Origin: an uncultured Bacteroidales bacterium
GTDB taxonomy: Bacteria > Bacteroidota > Bacteroidia > Bacteroidales > Bacteroidaceae
Length of the DNA: 45,316 nucleotides
Assembly: GCA_902788315.1 (NCBI GenBank)
Contig: CADAJS010000032.1
Coordinates: 1 to 45,316 of the forward strand
Reading direction: 5' to 3'
The notes under the pieces were generated by a model, which did no database searches, was not told the origin of the DNA, and saw only the letters and a program-made list of their open reading frames with translations. Below are positions 1 through 7,284 of this stretch, piece after piece. The translations under genes and the position numbers were made by a program. Numbering within the stretch: position 1 is the stretch's first letter; each line of letters starts with the position of its first letter.

Positions 1-170
1 TATGAGGAGTAATGTTTTTTTGACATTAGAAGCAGAACTGTCCCGAGAGGAAAGTAGAACTATATTAGAACGCTTAGATATTGAGAGTATCCCATAAAAG
101 CCATATGATATTGGAATAGCGGCATTGGATTATCTGGAAGAAAAGAGACTTCGCTTGCTGGAGTGGGTAG

Positions 171-320
171 AGCCTTGGGAATGGGAACGAGACGGAAGCA
201 TACAGCATCACCATCCTGGAGGGCACCACGATGATTACCCTGCCCGAATGGCTGCAGGGTACCTACGAACTGCGCATCCTGCGCGGACAGTTCATGTTCT
301 ATACGGAGATAGAGCTGTAA
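171..320 (+). pseudogene. C-terminal remnant of an unidentified small protein
   Basis: A reading frame in phase with position 192 runs to a TAA at 318-320. It encodes a protein-like C-terminus that includes SITILEGTTMITLPEWLQG and ends FYTEIEL. The same frame has a TAG at 168-170 and no start codon of its own, so this looks like the decayed 3' end of a gene. The beta-strand-like composition resembles the ends of small secreted Bacteroidales proteins (DUF3244 type), but that match is only an impression. A second frame, open from the window edge to a TAA at 95-97, encodes about 31 residues with no recognisable feature and could be the tail of a gene outside the window. Confidence 0.3.
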
Positions 321-411
321 ACACCAGACGGGAGAGTCGCCTGACGGCTCTCCCACTTCAACAAAGACGTAAATATCTTAGATAGTATTAACCCCCATAA
401 ATTATACAACT

Positions 412-510
412 ATGAAACGAAATCTTTTCTCAGCCATCCTTATGGCAGTATGTTTAGTTGGTGCAGTATCGTGCACAGAACATTCTGGGTTAAATTCTGT
501 GAATTACTGA
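412..510 (+). pseudogene. Orphan lipoprotein signal peptide (32 aa), probable truncated lipoprotein
   Basis: The ATG at 412 encodes 32 residues: a charged start (MKRN), a hydrophobic core and a lipobox LVGAVSC, then only about a dozen residues before the TGA at 508-510. This is a complete type II signal peptide with almost no mature protein. The simplest reading is a lipoprotein gene truncated by deletion. A genuine mini-lipoprotein is possible. The serpin promoter begins just after it, at 529. Confidence 0.4.
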
Positions 511-528
511 AAAAATAGTTGAAACTTC

Positions 529-559
529 TTTGTGACATACAGAATAATAGTTATCTTTG
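529..559 (+). promoter_or_regulatory. Promoter of the serpin gene
   Basis: TTTG at 529-532 and TATCTTTG at 552-559 are separated by 19 bases. This matches the Bacteroidetes -33/-7 consensus. Transcription would start near 566, leaving a leader of about 60 nt before the ATG at 628. Confidence 0.7.
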
Positions 560-627
560 CGCCACAAAGGGAAAGAAAGACAACAGAAATACCAATCATT
601 ATAATATAAAAACAAAATAAGAAGAGT

Positions 628-1905
628 ATGAAGAAGATTTTTATCACACTGATGGGCGTGTGCCTCGCATTCGGGGCCTGCACGAACGACGAGGACGAGA
701 CCCCGAAGAAGGAAGAGGGGACGAAGACCGAGAACGCGGACGACATGCCAGAATACAAGTGGCAGCCCGCGAAGGCAATCCAGCTGGACGCAGCATCGAA
801 GGCAGTGAACGAAGGGATGAAGGCGTTTGCCTGGAAGCTCTTCGGCCAGGTGATGAACGGGGAGAAGGGAAAGGACGTGCTCGTGTCTCCCTACAGTCTG
901 GAGGCTGACCTCTCGGTGCTTCTGTGCGGCCTGCAGGGCGAGACACGCCAGGAACTGCTCGGCGTGATGGGCCTGACAAATGCCGGCGAGACAGACATCA
1001 ACCGATACATCACCACCATGGACAAGGGCATTGCGGAGGCTGACAACATGACGCGCTTCACCTCGGCCTACTCGCTGTGGTACAACCAGTCGGCACGTCT
1101 GAACCCGACCTTCGGCGAGAAGATTGAGAATGGCTATGGCGTGGAGGTCTATCCCGTACGATTCGGCAAGGAGACCACGGACAAGATCAACGCGTGGTGT
1201 GCCGAGAAAACGGGAGACCGCATCCAGCACTTCCTGGACAAGACGGAGCCGGACGAGCTGATGCATCTGCTGAACGCCGTCTATTTCCGCTCCAACTGGG
1301 CCGACCACTTCGACAACGTGGAGGCACGCCCGTTTGCCGCTGCAGACGGTGGACAGCAGACGGTGGAGACGATGTGGGAGACCTTCAACGGCACGGCCTC
1401 GTATGCCCAGAAGGAGGGCTACGTGATGGCCGGCGTGCCGTTCAACAACGGAGCCTTCGAGATGTTCTTCGTCCTGCCCGACGAGGACAAGACGCTGTCG
1501 CAGGTGGCTGCCCAGATAGTGAAGCAGGCACCGGACGTGGCCGGCATGGAGACCGCAGCCACACTGCGCCTCTATGTGCCCAAGTTCGAGAGCGAATATT
1601 CGATGGACCTCAACGGTGCGCTGAAGGCACTGGGATGCCAGAAGATGTTCAGCGAGGGCAAGGACTTCCAGCTCTTTGAGAACGTGGAGATGCCCGTAAG
1701 CCAAGTGCTCCAGAAAACATTCCTGAAGATTGACGAGAAGGGAGCCGAGGCCGCTGCCGTCACGGATATCAAGATGCTCACTGCCGACCCGGATGCCTCG
1801 CAGCCAAAGCTGATTACGGTGGACCTGAACCGCCCCTTCATCTACGGCATCGTGGAGAAGAGCACCGGCCTGCCCCTCTTCATCGGAAGCAAGGGAAAGA
1901 TCTGA
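628..1905 (+). CDS. Serpin-family protease inhibitor, lipoprotein
   Basis: This 425-residue protein has a lipoprotein signal with the lipobox Cys at residue 18 (LAFGAC), so it should be anchored to a membrane, probably exposed at the surface. The rest is a full-length serpin fold. Seen are the strand motif LLNAVYFRSNWADHF and the C-terminal signature DLNRPFIYGIVE. The reactive-centre hinge is EKGAEAAAVT at about residues 370-379. Counting 17 residues from the hinge Glu puts P1 near Ala386, followed by Asp. A small residue at P1 suggests an elastase-like target protease (inference). The Ala-rich hinge is the pattern of inhibitory rather than non-inhibitory serpins. Gut bacteria are known to use serpins against host or competitor serine proteases. 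It has its own promoter at 529-559, and large hairpins follow the stop codon. Confidence 0.93.
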   Translation: MKKIFITLMGVCLAFGACTNDEDETPKKEEGTKTENADDMPEYKWQPAKAIQLDAASKAVNEGMKAFAWKLFGQVMNGEKGKDVLVSPYSLEADLSVLLCGLQGETRQELLGVMGLTNAGETDINRYITTMDKGIAEADNMTRFTSAYSLWYNQSARLNPTFGEKIENGYGVEVYPVRFGKETTDKINAWCAEKTGDRIQHFLDKTEPDELMHLLNAVYFRSNWADHFDNVEARPFAAADGGQQTVETMWETFNGTASYAQKEGYVMAGVPFNNGAFEMFFVLPDEDKTLSQVAAQIVKQAPDVAGMETAATLRLYVPKFESEYSMDLNGALKALGCQKMFSEGKDFQLFENVEMPVSQVLQKTFLKIDEKGAEAAAVTDIKMLTADPDASQPKLITVDLNRPFIYGIVEKSTGLPLFIGSKGKI

Positions 1906-1927
1906 CGCTCGCGCATTAGCGGCATCA

Positions 1928-2047
1928 GGGCGGTACCTGCCAAGTAATCACCAAAACATGTAGGTACTCTACCGCCCGGCGCTCGACCCCTTGGTCGCTT
2001 CTGCCTGCCATGAGCAGGTGTGGAAGCGTCCCAAAGGGTCGAGCGCC
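1928..2047 (+). terminator. Tandem hairpins downstream of the serpin gene, probable terminator
   Basis: The first hairpin is 1928-1977: GGGCGGTA pairs with TACCGCCC, and inside it CCTGC (1936-1940) pairs with GTAGG (1960-1964). The second is 1978-2047. There GGCGCTCGACCC pairs perfectly with its complement at 2036-2047, TTGG pairs with CCAA, CGCTTC pairs with GAAGCG, and an inner CCTGC/GCAGG closes the loop. The sequence ctcgtttattt follows. The second hairpin is unusually long for a simple terminator. Confidence 0.6.
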
Positions 2048-2077
2048 CTCGTTTATTTAAAAGGCTGAAGTTTCTGA

Positions 2078-2349
2078 AGTAGTTATGTAGTCAGTAGTTA
2101 AGTAGTTAAGCCAAATGTCTTGCTTCTTGCGCTTACTGATAAAGCTATTGGCATTACTACTGTCCGAAGGACGAGTGATCGCTCGGCTTTGCCGCTTGGC
2201 TCGTCCAAGTAACCGGCTTGCCGCTTCGCTCGCCGAAGAACTACTTTAACTACTTAACTACTTAACTACAAAACGTAGAAGTATTGGCCTAACTACTGTC
2301 CGAAGGACGAGCGTAGTGATAACTACTTTAACTACTTAACTACAAAACG
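2078..2349. repeat. 8-bp tandem micro-repeats (GTAGTTAA / TTAACTAC), three blocks
   Basis: Blocks of an 8-bp unit lie at about 2078-2110 (GTAGTTAA orientation), 2239-2271 and 2320-2349 (both in the inverted AACTACTT orientation). The first block can pair with either of the other two. Between them a direct repeat of CTACTGTCCGAAGGACGAG occurs at about 2157 and 2293, and it contains the palindrome TCCGAAGGA. No gene is supported here. Confidence 0.7.
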
Positions 2350-2365
2350 TTGAGAGCACCCGAAA

Positions 2366-2749
2366 CTTGAATTATTTAATAAATTCCTCACACTCGGCAA
2401 AAAGAATACATTCTCTTTGCCCTCGCTTACTCGGAATTTTCGTACCTTTGACCGTCGGTCTTAGGCACTTCCGCTCGGAAAAGCTCAAATTAATTTGGCT
2501 TTTCACTCGCTTATTTAATAAATTCCTCACACTCGGCAAAAAGAATTCATTCTCTTTGCCCTCGCTTACTCGGAATTTTCGTACCTTTGACGGAGGTCGA
2601 AGGCACTCTCGCTCGACATAATCAACGAAAAACAAACTTTTCCTTGCTTCTGTGCTCGCTTATTCGTACCTTTGACCGTCGGTCTTAGGCACTTCCGCTC
2701 GGAAAAGCTCAAATTAATTTGGCTTTTCACTCGCTTATTCGTACCTTTG
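2366..2749 (+). repeat. Tandem hairpin/promoter cassettes upstream of the GH43 gene (four -7 boxes)
   Basis: About 380 bp hold four copies of TACCTTTG, at 2443-2450, 2582-2589, 2667-2674 and 2742-2749. Each is preceded by CTCGCTTA..TCG, and each has an A-rich/T-rich hairpin further upstream. Two hairpins are of the form GGCAAAAAGAAT..ATTCTCTTTGCC (about 2397 and 2536). Two are AAAAGCTCAAATT/AATTTGGCTTTT (about 2482 and 2704). Segments of 90-140 bp are near-identical between copies, so the array arose by duplication. The same cassette stands before fabD (about 24055-24118), and a variant stands before the gene at 7285. Short open frames inside the array are not genes. Confidence 0.75.
2718..2749 (+). 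promoter_or_regulatory. Promoter of the GH43 gene
   Basis: TTTG at 2718-2721 and TACCTTTG at 2742-2749 are 20 bases apart. This is the last and nearest of the four cassette promoters and leaves a leader of about 50 nt before the ATG at 2806. Confidence 0.7.
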
Positions 2750-2805
2750 TTCACGGAAAGGCTGAATGGTATGCCTCATATAGAGAAATAAAAGCTAAAA
2801 TACGT

Positions 2806-5781
2806 ATGAAACGACTCCTTATCCTCCTGGGCACAGCGCTGAGCCTTGGCCTCCAAGCGCAGACCACGTACACGAACCCCGTCTATGATGCCGACTTCCC
2901 CGACCCCAGCGTCCAGCGGGCGCAGGACGGCTATTGGTATGCCTATTCCACGGGCCAGAAAGGACTGCGCAGCACCGACCTGGCGAACTGGAGCAAGCTG
3001 AGCAATGTCATAGCACGCCCCACATGGAACGACTCCACCTACGTCGATGCCGACGGAAACAAGAAGACGGACCACTACAGTTTCTGGGCCTGCGACGTGA
3101 ACTATGTGGACGGCAACTATCTGATGTACTACGCATGTGCGCTATGGGGCAACGTCACCCGCACCGGCATCGGCGTGGCCACCGGCACCAGCCCGGCCAC
3201 CTTCACCGACCGCGGCAAACTATTCCGCAGTACCGAGATAGGCGTGCGCAACAGCATCGACCCATGCTACGTGGAAGAGTTTGACAAGAAATACCTCGTC
3301 TGGGGCAGCTTCCACGACATCTATATCAGCGAGCTGTCCGACGACGGACTTTCGATGAAGAACCCCAAGGTGAAGACGAAGATTGGCGGCGGAGCCTTCG
3401 AGGGTGTCATGATATACAAGCGCGGAAGCTACTACTACCTCTTCGCCAGCGTGGGGTCGTGCTGCGAGGGAGTGAACAGCACGTACCGCACCGTGGTGGG
3501 CCGCGCCACGAAGCTCACGGGACCGTACCTGAACCGTCAGGGCGGCAAGATGTTCGACAACAACTACACCACCATCATCCAGGGCAACTCGCGCTGGAAA
3601 GGCCCAGGCCATAACAGCGAAATCATCACCGACGACGAGGGTAACGACTGGCTCCTATATCATGCCTATGACGCCAACAATGACAGCAAGGGCCGCGTGA
3701 TGCTGCTGGACAAGATTACGTGGGACAGGAACGACTGGCCAGTGGTCTCCGACGGCACGCCCTCGACCACTCCGCAGGAAGCCCCCGTGTTCTACAAGAA
3801 CGACGGTTCGGTGCGCACCTATCGCATCCAGAACGCCGACCTCTCCAAGAGCCAATGGAGGGGATGGACTGCCCGGGTCTCCGACGGAGCCACCACGGCC
3901 TCTGGCGCGGGTTCAGCTTTCATGCCGCTGGCCTATGTCAAGAACGGCGGTACGTTCGACATCAGCCAGAAGCTCACCGGCATGTCTAACGGCATCTACG
4001 AGCTGGAGCTAAACACCTTTGACACGGAGGAGGCCGTGGACCTGTACATGAACAGGCTGCCCACGATGGCCCACGACACCACTCGCACCACCACGCCACC
4101 CACCACCGAGGCTGCCATTGCCGCCACGTTCATGCGAGGCAACTACAGACGTAAGATATATGGCCTCGTCTATGACGGCAACCTGACCATCGGTGCCCGC
4201 ACACGCACCCCGATGAGCAGCACCGAACGTTTCTATATGGCCAACCTCAAACTCACCTTCCGCTACCAGAACGAGGAGGCCACCAATACCGTAATCAGCC
4301 AGTACAAGGCGCTGGCCGATGAGATTGAAGCCAGCCACGCGCCCTACAACGCCAGCCTGCGCACCACGGCCGAGACAGCCTACGAGGCTATCCTGGCCGC
4401 CACCACGCCTACCGCCCGCTACACGAAACTCGTCTCCTATGCCAAGGCGGTGGATAACATACAGAACAGCGTGGCCGTGTACGACTCGCTGCGCCAGCAG
4501 ATCGTATGGATGGAGGGCAAGATGGAGGAGGCCCGCCAGGGAGGCTACCTCAGCGAGGAGGCTACCACCGTGCTGGCCGAAGCCAAGGCCACGCTCTCCG
4601 AATGCGACTATACGGATGCCAATGTGCTGAAGCTCATCACCCGCATGATCACTGCCACCGAGGAAATGCCCTATGCCTTCCAGCAAGGCGACGGCACAGC
4701 AGCATCGCCCTACGTAATCTCCCGTCCCGAACAGCTGATGAACATGCGCAACGTGCTCGTGCGTAGCCAGATGACGTATTTCGTCATGGACGCCGACGTT
4801 GACATGCAGGGCTTCGTATGGGAGCAACTCAACACCACCTCGTCCAGCTACCGCAACTGGATAGACTTCGACGGACGCGGCCACATAATAAAGAACCTCA
4901 CCCCATCGACCAAGAGCGGCTATCCCAGCTTCTTCGGCACGCTGGTGGGCGCATGCCGCAATGTGGGATTTGTGGATGCCGACGTCTCCAGCACTGGTTC
5001 CGGTGCAGGAATTATCGCCGGAGCAATAGGCTCCTCGACGTACAAGGACGAGGAGGACAACCCGCTGCCCTGCATCGTAGAAAACTGCTATGCGACGGGG
5101 CGCATCACGAGTAAGGGATTTGTGGGAGCTGTAGCCGGCAGCGTGAACAATGTGCCCGTAACCATCCGCAACGTGTACACCAATGTGAACATCACCGGCA
5201 ACGGCACATCGACCAACCATTGCGGCGGGCTCGTAGGGCGTGTACGCACGTCGCTCACCATCGAGAACTGCTATTCGGCAGGCTCCATCGAAGCGCCGGT
5301 GGCTGCACCCATTGCTGCCGGAGGACAGGCTGACAACACAGAGCCCAGCCGCTTCCAGAACGTCATCGCATGGAACCGTCTCGTAAGCGGCACGTCGGTG
5401 GCTGTCCCCTTTGCCGTGACTGCCGAGGGCGACATTCTCGCCGGGACACACATCTTCGAGCAGATGCTGGTGAATGGAGAGCCGGCAGTGGGAGGAGAGA
5501 CACATGCCCAGCTGCAGGAGGCGGCCCGCCAATGGGGTGCTCCCTGGCACGCCAATCCAGCCGCAGGCAACGGATATCCCATCCTGCAATGGCAGTACGA
5601 CCGCGGGGACTATGCCACCCTATGCGGCTTCCCCAAGGAGGATGGCGTGGACTCCACGACAGACAGGATTCCGGGTAAGACGGATGTCATCTACGACCTT
5701 AGCGGGCGCAGGATTCAGCCCGCCCATCGCACGCCCTCCCGCGGCCTCTATATCGTAAACGGCCGCAAGGTGCTCTACTGA
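2806..5781 (+). CDS. Secreted GH43 arabinanase-like glycoside hydrolase with helical and GLUG-like domains
   Basis: The start at 2806 is preferred to the in-frame ATG at 2719 because it begins a clear signal peptide (MKRLLILLGTALSLG..LQAQ) and lies after the promoter. The protein is 991 residues. Residues about 20-330 form a GH43 five-bladed propeller with likely catalytic residues Asp33 (DFPDPS), Asp152 (SIDPCYVE) and Glu199 (GAFEGVM). The GSCCEG and GPGHNSEI motifs point to the endo-1,5-alpha-L-arabinanase branch, so arabinan side chains of pectin are the likely substrate (family inference). About 330-480 is a beta-rich region of unknown type. About 490-620 is helical and FIVAR-like. About 630-855 carries GLUG-like beta repeats. 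The tail YDLSGRRI..GLYIVNG resembles the short C-terminal sorting tails of Bacteroidetes secreted proteins. It is much longer than a bare GH43 enzyme and probably sits at the surface. Confidence 0.88.
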   Translation: MKRLLILLGTALSLGLQAQTTYTNPVYDADFPDPSVQRAQDGYWYAYSTGQKGLRSTDLANWSKLSNVIARPTWNDSTYVDADGNKKTDHYSFWACDVNYVDGNYLMYYACALWGNVTRTGIGVATGTSPATFTDRGKLFRSTEIGVRNSIDPCYVEEFDKKYLVWGSFHDIYISELSDDGLSMKNPKVKTKIGGGAFEGVMIYKRGSYYYLFASVGSCCEGVNSTYRTVVGRATKLTGPYLNRQGGKMFDNNYTTIIQGNSRWKGPGHNSEIITDDEGNDWLLYHAYDANNDSKGRVMLLDKITWDRNDWPVVSDGTPSTTPQEAPVFYKNDGSVRTYRIQNADLSKSQWRGWTARVSDGATTASGAGSAFMPLAYVKNGGTFDISQKLTGMSNGIYELELNTFDTEEAVDLYMNRLPTMAHDTTRTTTPPTTEAAIAATFMRGNYRRKIYGLVYDGNLTIGARTRTPMSSTERFYMANLKLTFRYQNEEATNTVISQYKALADEIEASHAPYNASLRTTAETAYEAILAATTPTARYTKLVSYAKAVDNIQNSVAVYDSLRQQIVWMEGKMEEARQGGYLSEEATTVLAEAKATLSECDYTDANVLKLITRMITATEEMPYAFQQGDGTAASPYVISRPEQLMNMRNVLVRSQMTYFVMDADVDMQGFVWEQLNTTSSSYRNWIDFDGRGHIIKNLTPSTKSGYPSFFGTLVGACRNVGFVDADVSSTGSGAGIIAGAIGSSTYKDEEDNPLPCIVENCYATGRITSKGFVGAVAGSVNNVPVTIRNVYTNVNITGNGTSTNHCGGLVGRVRTSLTIENCYSAGSIEAPVAAPIAAGGQADNTEPSRFQNVIAWNRLVSGTSVAVPFAVTAEGDILAGTHIFEQMLVNGEPAVGGETHAQLQEAARQWGAPWHANPAAGNGYPILQWQYDRGDYATLCGFPKEDGVDSTTDRIPGKTDVIYDLSGRRIQPAHRTPSRGLYIVNGRKVLY

Positions 5782-5813
5782 TTCTCCCTTCCCCCCCCAA
5801 AAAAAGCAGAGAC

Positions 5814-5847
5814 GCGGCTCCCGGCATCCTATTCCGTCGGGAGCCGC
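5814..5847. terminator. Hairpin downstream of the GH43 gene
   Basis: GCGGCTCCCG (5814-5823) pairs perfectly with CGGGAGCCGC (5838-5847). On the plus strand it is followed by tattat. On the minus strand a run of Ts lies about 10 bases beyond. It could act in either direction between the GH43 gene and the convergent patatin gene. Confidence 0.6.
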
Positions 5848-5851
5848 TATT

Positions 5852-6094
5852 ATCCCGAATCGGTCAATAGCGTTATGATGATAATGGCGTTTATTTTTGA
5901 GCAGATGTCTTGTTACTTTGAGGGCGCAATGGGGGTCCATTGTAACCGGAGAAGTGGCGAGACAGATGTCAAGGCTGCGATTTAACGAGAGTAGAACCAA
6001 GTTTACTTGAGCTCTGCCGAGCGTGAGCAGGCTCGACTGAAAGTCAAAAAGAAATCCCGTTTAGCGCATAACAGTCTATTGACCGATTCGGGAT
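5852..6094. mobile_element. MITE-like element with 19-bp terminal inverted repeats
   Basis: ATCCCGAATCGGTCAATAG at 5852-5870 is repeated as its exact reverse complement at 6076-6094. After a 1- or 3-base gap the pairing continues with GTTATG on both sides. TATT flanks both ends (5848-5851 and 6095-6098), a possible 4-bp target duplication. The 205-bp interior has no convincing gene. It contains a small hairpin, CAATGG..CCATTG, near 5930. The right end runs into the stop codon of the minus-strand patatin gene. No transposase is present, so any movement would depend on one encoded elsewhere. Confidence 0.6.
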
Positions 6095-6945
6095 TATTTT
6101 CCGCTCAGGAACTCAATGATGCGGGGCAGATACTCCGTGCCGGTATGGCGACCGAGGTCATAAACGCGCTGCATCTTGTCAGCGTCCAACTCCGTACGAC
6201 CGATGTTCAGGGGCTGCTGCGGCTGGATGAGCAGGATGGTGCCGCGGGCTGCCTGAGAGAGGAGATAGTCCAGCTGGGCATTGTACATCTCGTGGCGGCG
6301 GTTCATGGCCTCGACGATGGCGGGGTAGCGACGCATCGCCCAACGGATGACGGGCATGAGGCGCGTGCGGCGCTTGCGAAACCCTCGAGGCTGTGTCAGG
6401 ATGACGATACAACGTTCGTAGCCCTCCCCCTGGAAGAAGCGCAGAGGAATGCTGTCCGAGATGCCGCCATCGAGCAACAGGCGTCCGCCAAGCGAGACGG
6501 GACGGCTCACCACAGGCATGCTGGCCGAGGCACGCAGCCAGTCCATCTCCACGTCGTCCATCTCGTCGATACGGTGATAGACGGGCTGCCCCGTACAGAC
6601 ATCGGTGCAGACGACATAGAAGGACGACGCATCGGCAGCAAACGTCTCGCGGTCGAAAATGTCCAGCTCGCTGGGCATCGTGTGGTAGCTGAAGCGGGCA
6701 CCCACGAGATCGCCCGTCGTGAGCCAGCTGCGCAGGCTGATGTAGCGCGGGTCGTTGCGGAACCGCATATTGTAGCGCAGCGCACGCCCCGGCTGATGAG
6801 ACTTGTAGTTACAGCCAAACGTAGCTCCTGCCGAGACACCGATGATGCCGTCGAAACGAATCCCCTCGTCCATCATCACATCCATGATGCCGGCCGAGAA
6901 AAGGCTGCGCAGTCCGCCGCCTTCGAGTACCAAACCATGTTTCAT
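6094..6945 (-). CDS. Patatin-like phospholipase family protein
   Basis: This 283-residue protein begins at the ATG at 6945. An ATG 18 bases upstream is in frame, but it overlaps the promoter -7 box. It has the glycine-rich oxyanion motif EGGGLR (residues 8-13), the nucleophile elbow GVSAG with Ser38, and the catalytic DGG with Asp159. This is the Ser/Asp dyad of patatin-type lipid acyl hydrolases. There is no signal peptide, so it is probably cytoplasmic and acts on membrane phospholipids or acyl esters; the substrate is unknown. The Arg-rich segment FRKRRTRLMP (about 189-198) could contact anionic lipid. The -7 box TATATTTG lies at 6951-6958, so the transcript is nearly leaderless. The stop codon touches the right end of the MITE-like element. 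Confidence 0.9.
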   Translation of the reverse strand: MKHGLVLEGGGLRSLFSAGIMDVMMDEGIRFDGIIGVSAGATFGCNYKSHQPGRALRYNMRFRNDPRYISLRSWLTTGDLVGARFSYHTMPSELDIFDRETFAADASSFYVVCTDVCTGQPVYHRIDEMDDVEMDWLRASASMPVVSRPVSLGGRLLLDGGISDSIPLRFFQGEGYERCIVILTQPRGFRKRRTRLMPVIRWAMRRYPAIVEAMNRRHEMYNAQLDYLLSQAARGTILLIQPQQPLNIGRTELDADKMQRVYDLGRHTGTEYLPRIIEFLSGK

Positions 6946-6950
6946 GGCAG

Positions 6951-6958
6951 CAAATATA
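6951..6958 (-). promoter_or_regulatory. -7 box of the patatin-like gene
   Basis: On the minus strand this reads TATATTTG, matching TAnnTTTG. It ends only 5 bases before the ATG at 6945, implying a leaderless or nearly leaderless mRNA. No clear -33 TTTG was found. Confidence 0.5.
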
Positions 6959-7002
6959 CACATTTCTGTGCATACAGCGGCATCCTTTCCCGAATATTTT
7001 CA

Positions 7003-7250
7003 TCACTCTGCCATCCGATGGATGGCGAACTTCTTCGACAAGCGAAGCGAGCAAGCTCGAATCCTTTCACTCGGCATGAAAAAAGAACGAGATTCTTTTT
7101 GTCCTGCTCTCGTTTTTTCGTCGCTCGACGCTCGCGTCGCTTGCACATCTGCAAGAACTCTGCCATCCGTTGGATGGCGAAGTTACTCCGTCTCGGCAAT
7201 AAAAATAAATGGTTTTTATTTTGCATTGCTCTCGACTTTTCGTAACTTTG
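7003..7250 (+). repeat. Duplicated hairpin cassette between the divergent patatin and aldo/keto reductase genes
   Basis: CTCTGCCATCCG(A/T)TGG occurs at about 7006 and 7160. Each copy contains a palindrome, CCATCC..GGATGG, and is followed by CTCGGC and an A-rich/T-rich hairpin: GAAAAAAGAAC..ATTCTTTTT near 7077 and CAATAAAAA..TTTTTATTTTG near 7198. GCTCTCG..TTTTCGT follows in both. The second copy ends in a functional-looking promoter and the first does not. This fills the 339-bp gap; no gene is seen. Confidence 0.65.
7220..7250 (+). promoter_or_regulatory. Promoter of the aldo/keto reductase gene
   Basis: TTTG at 7220-7223, 19 bases, then TAACTTTG at 7243-7250. The -33 box lies in the right arm of a hairpin. 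Confidence 0.7.
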
Positions 7251-7284
7251 CACCAATAACCGATAAACTTTCGACAGAAGAACG

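Noticed and set aside
2..97. 31-codon open frame at the left edge
   Set aside because: Too short and featureless to call. It may be the end of a gene outside the window.
2366..2749. CRISPR-like appearance of the repeats before the GH43 gene
   Set aside because: Units are long (about 70-140 bp), irregularly spaced, contain promoter boxes and have no uniform spacers; no cas genes are present.
4009..5589. 526-codon open frame on the minus strand, and similar long frames at 490-1704, 8480-9619, 10179-11402 and 19723-21000
   Set aside because: All lie opposite well-supported genes in GC-rich sequence and encode low-complexity His/Val/Gly-rich products.
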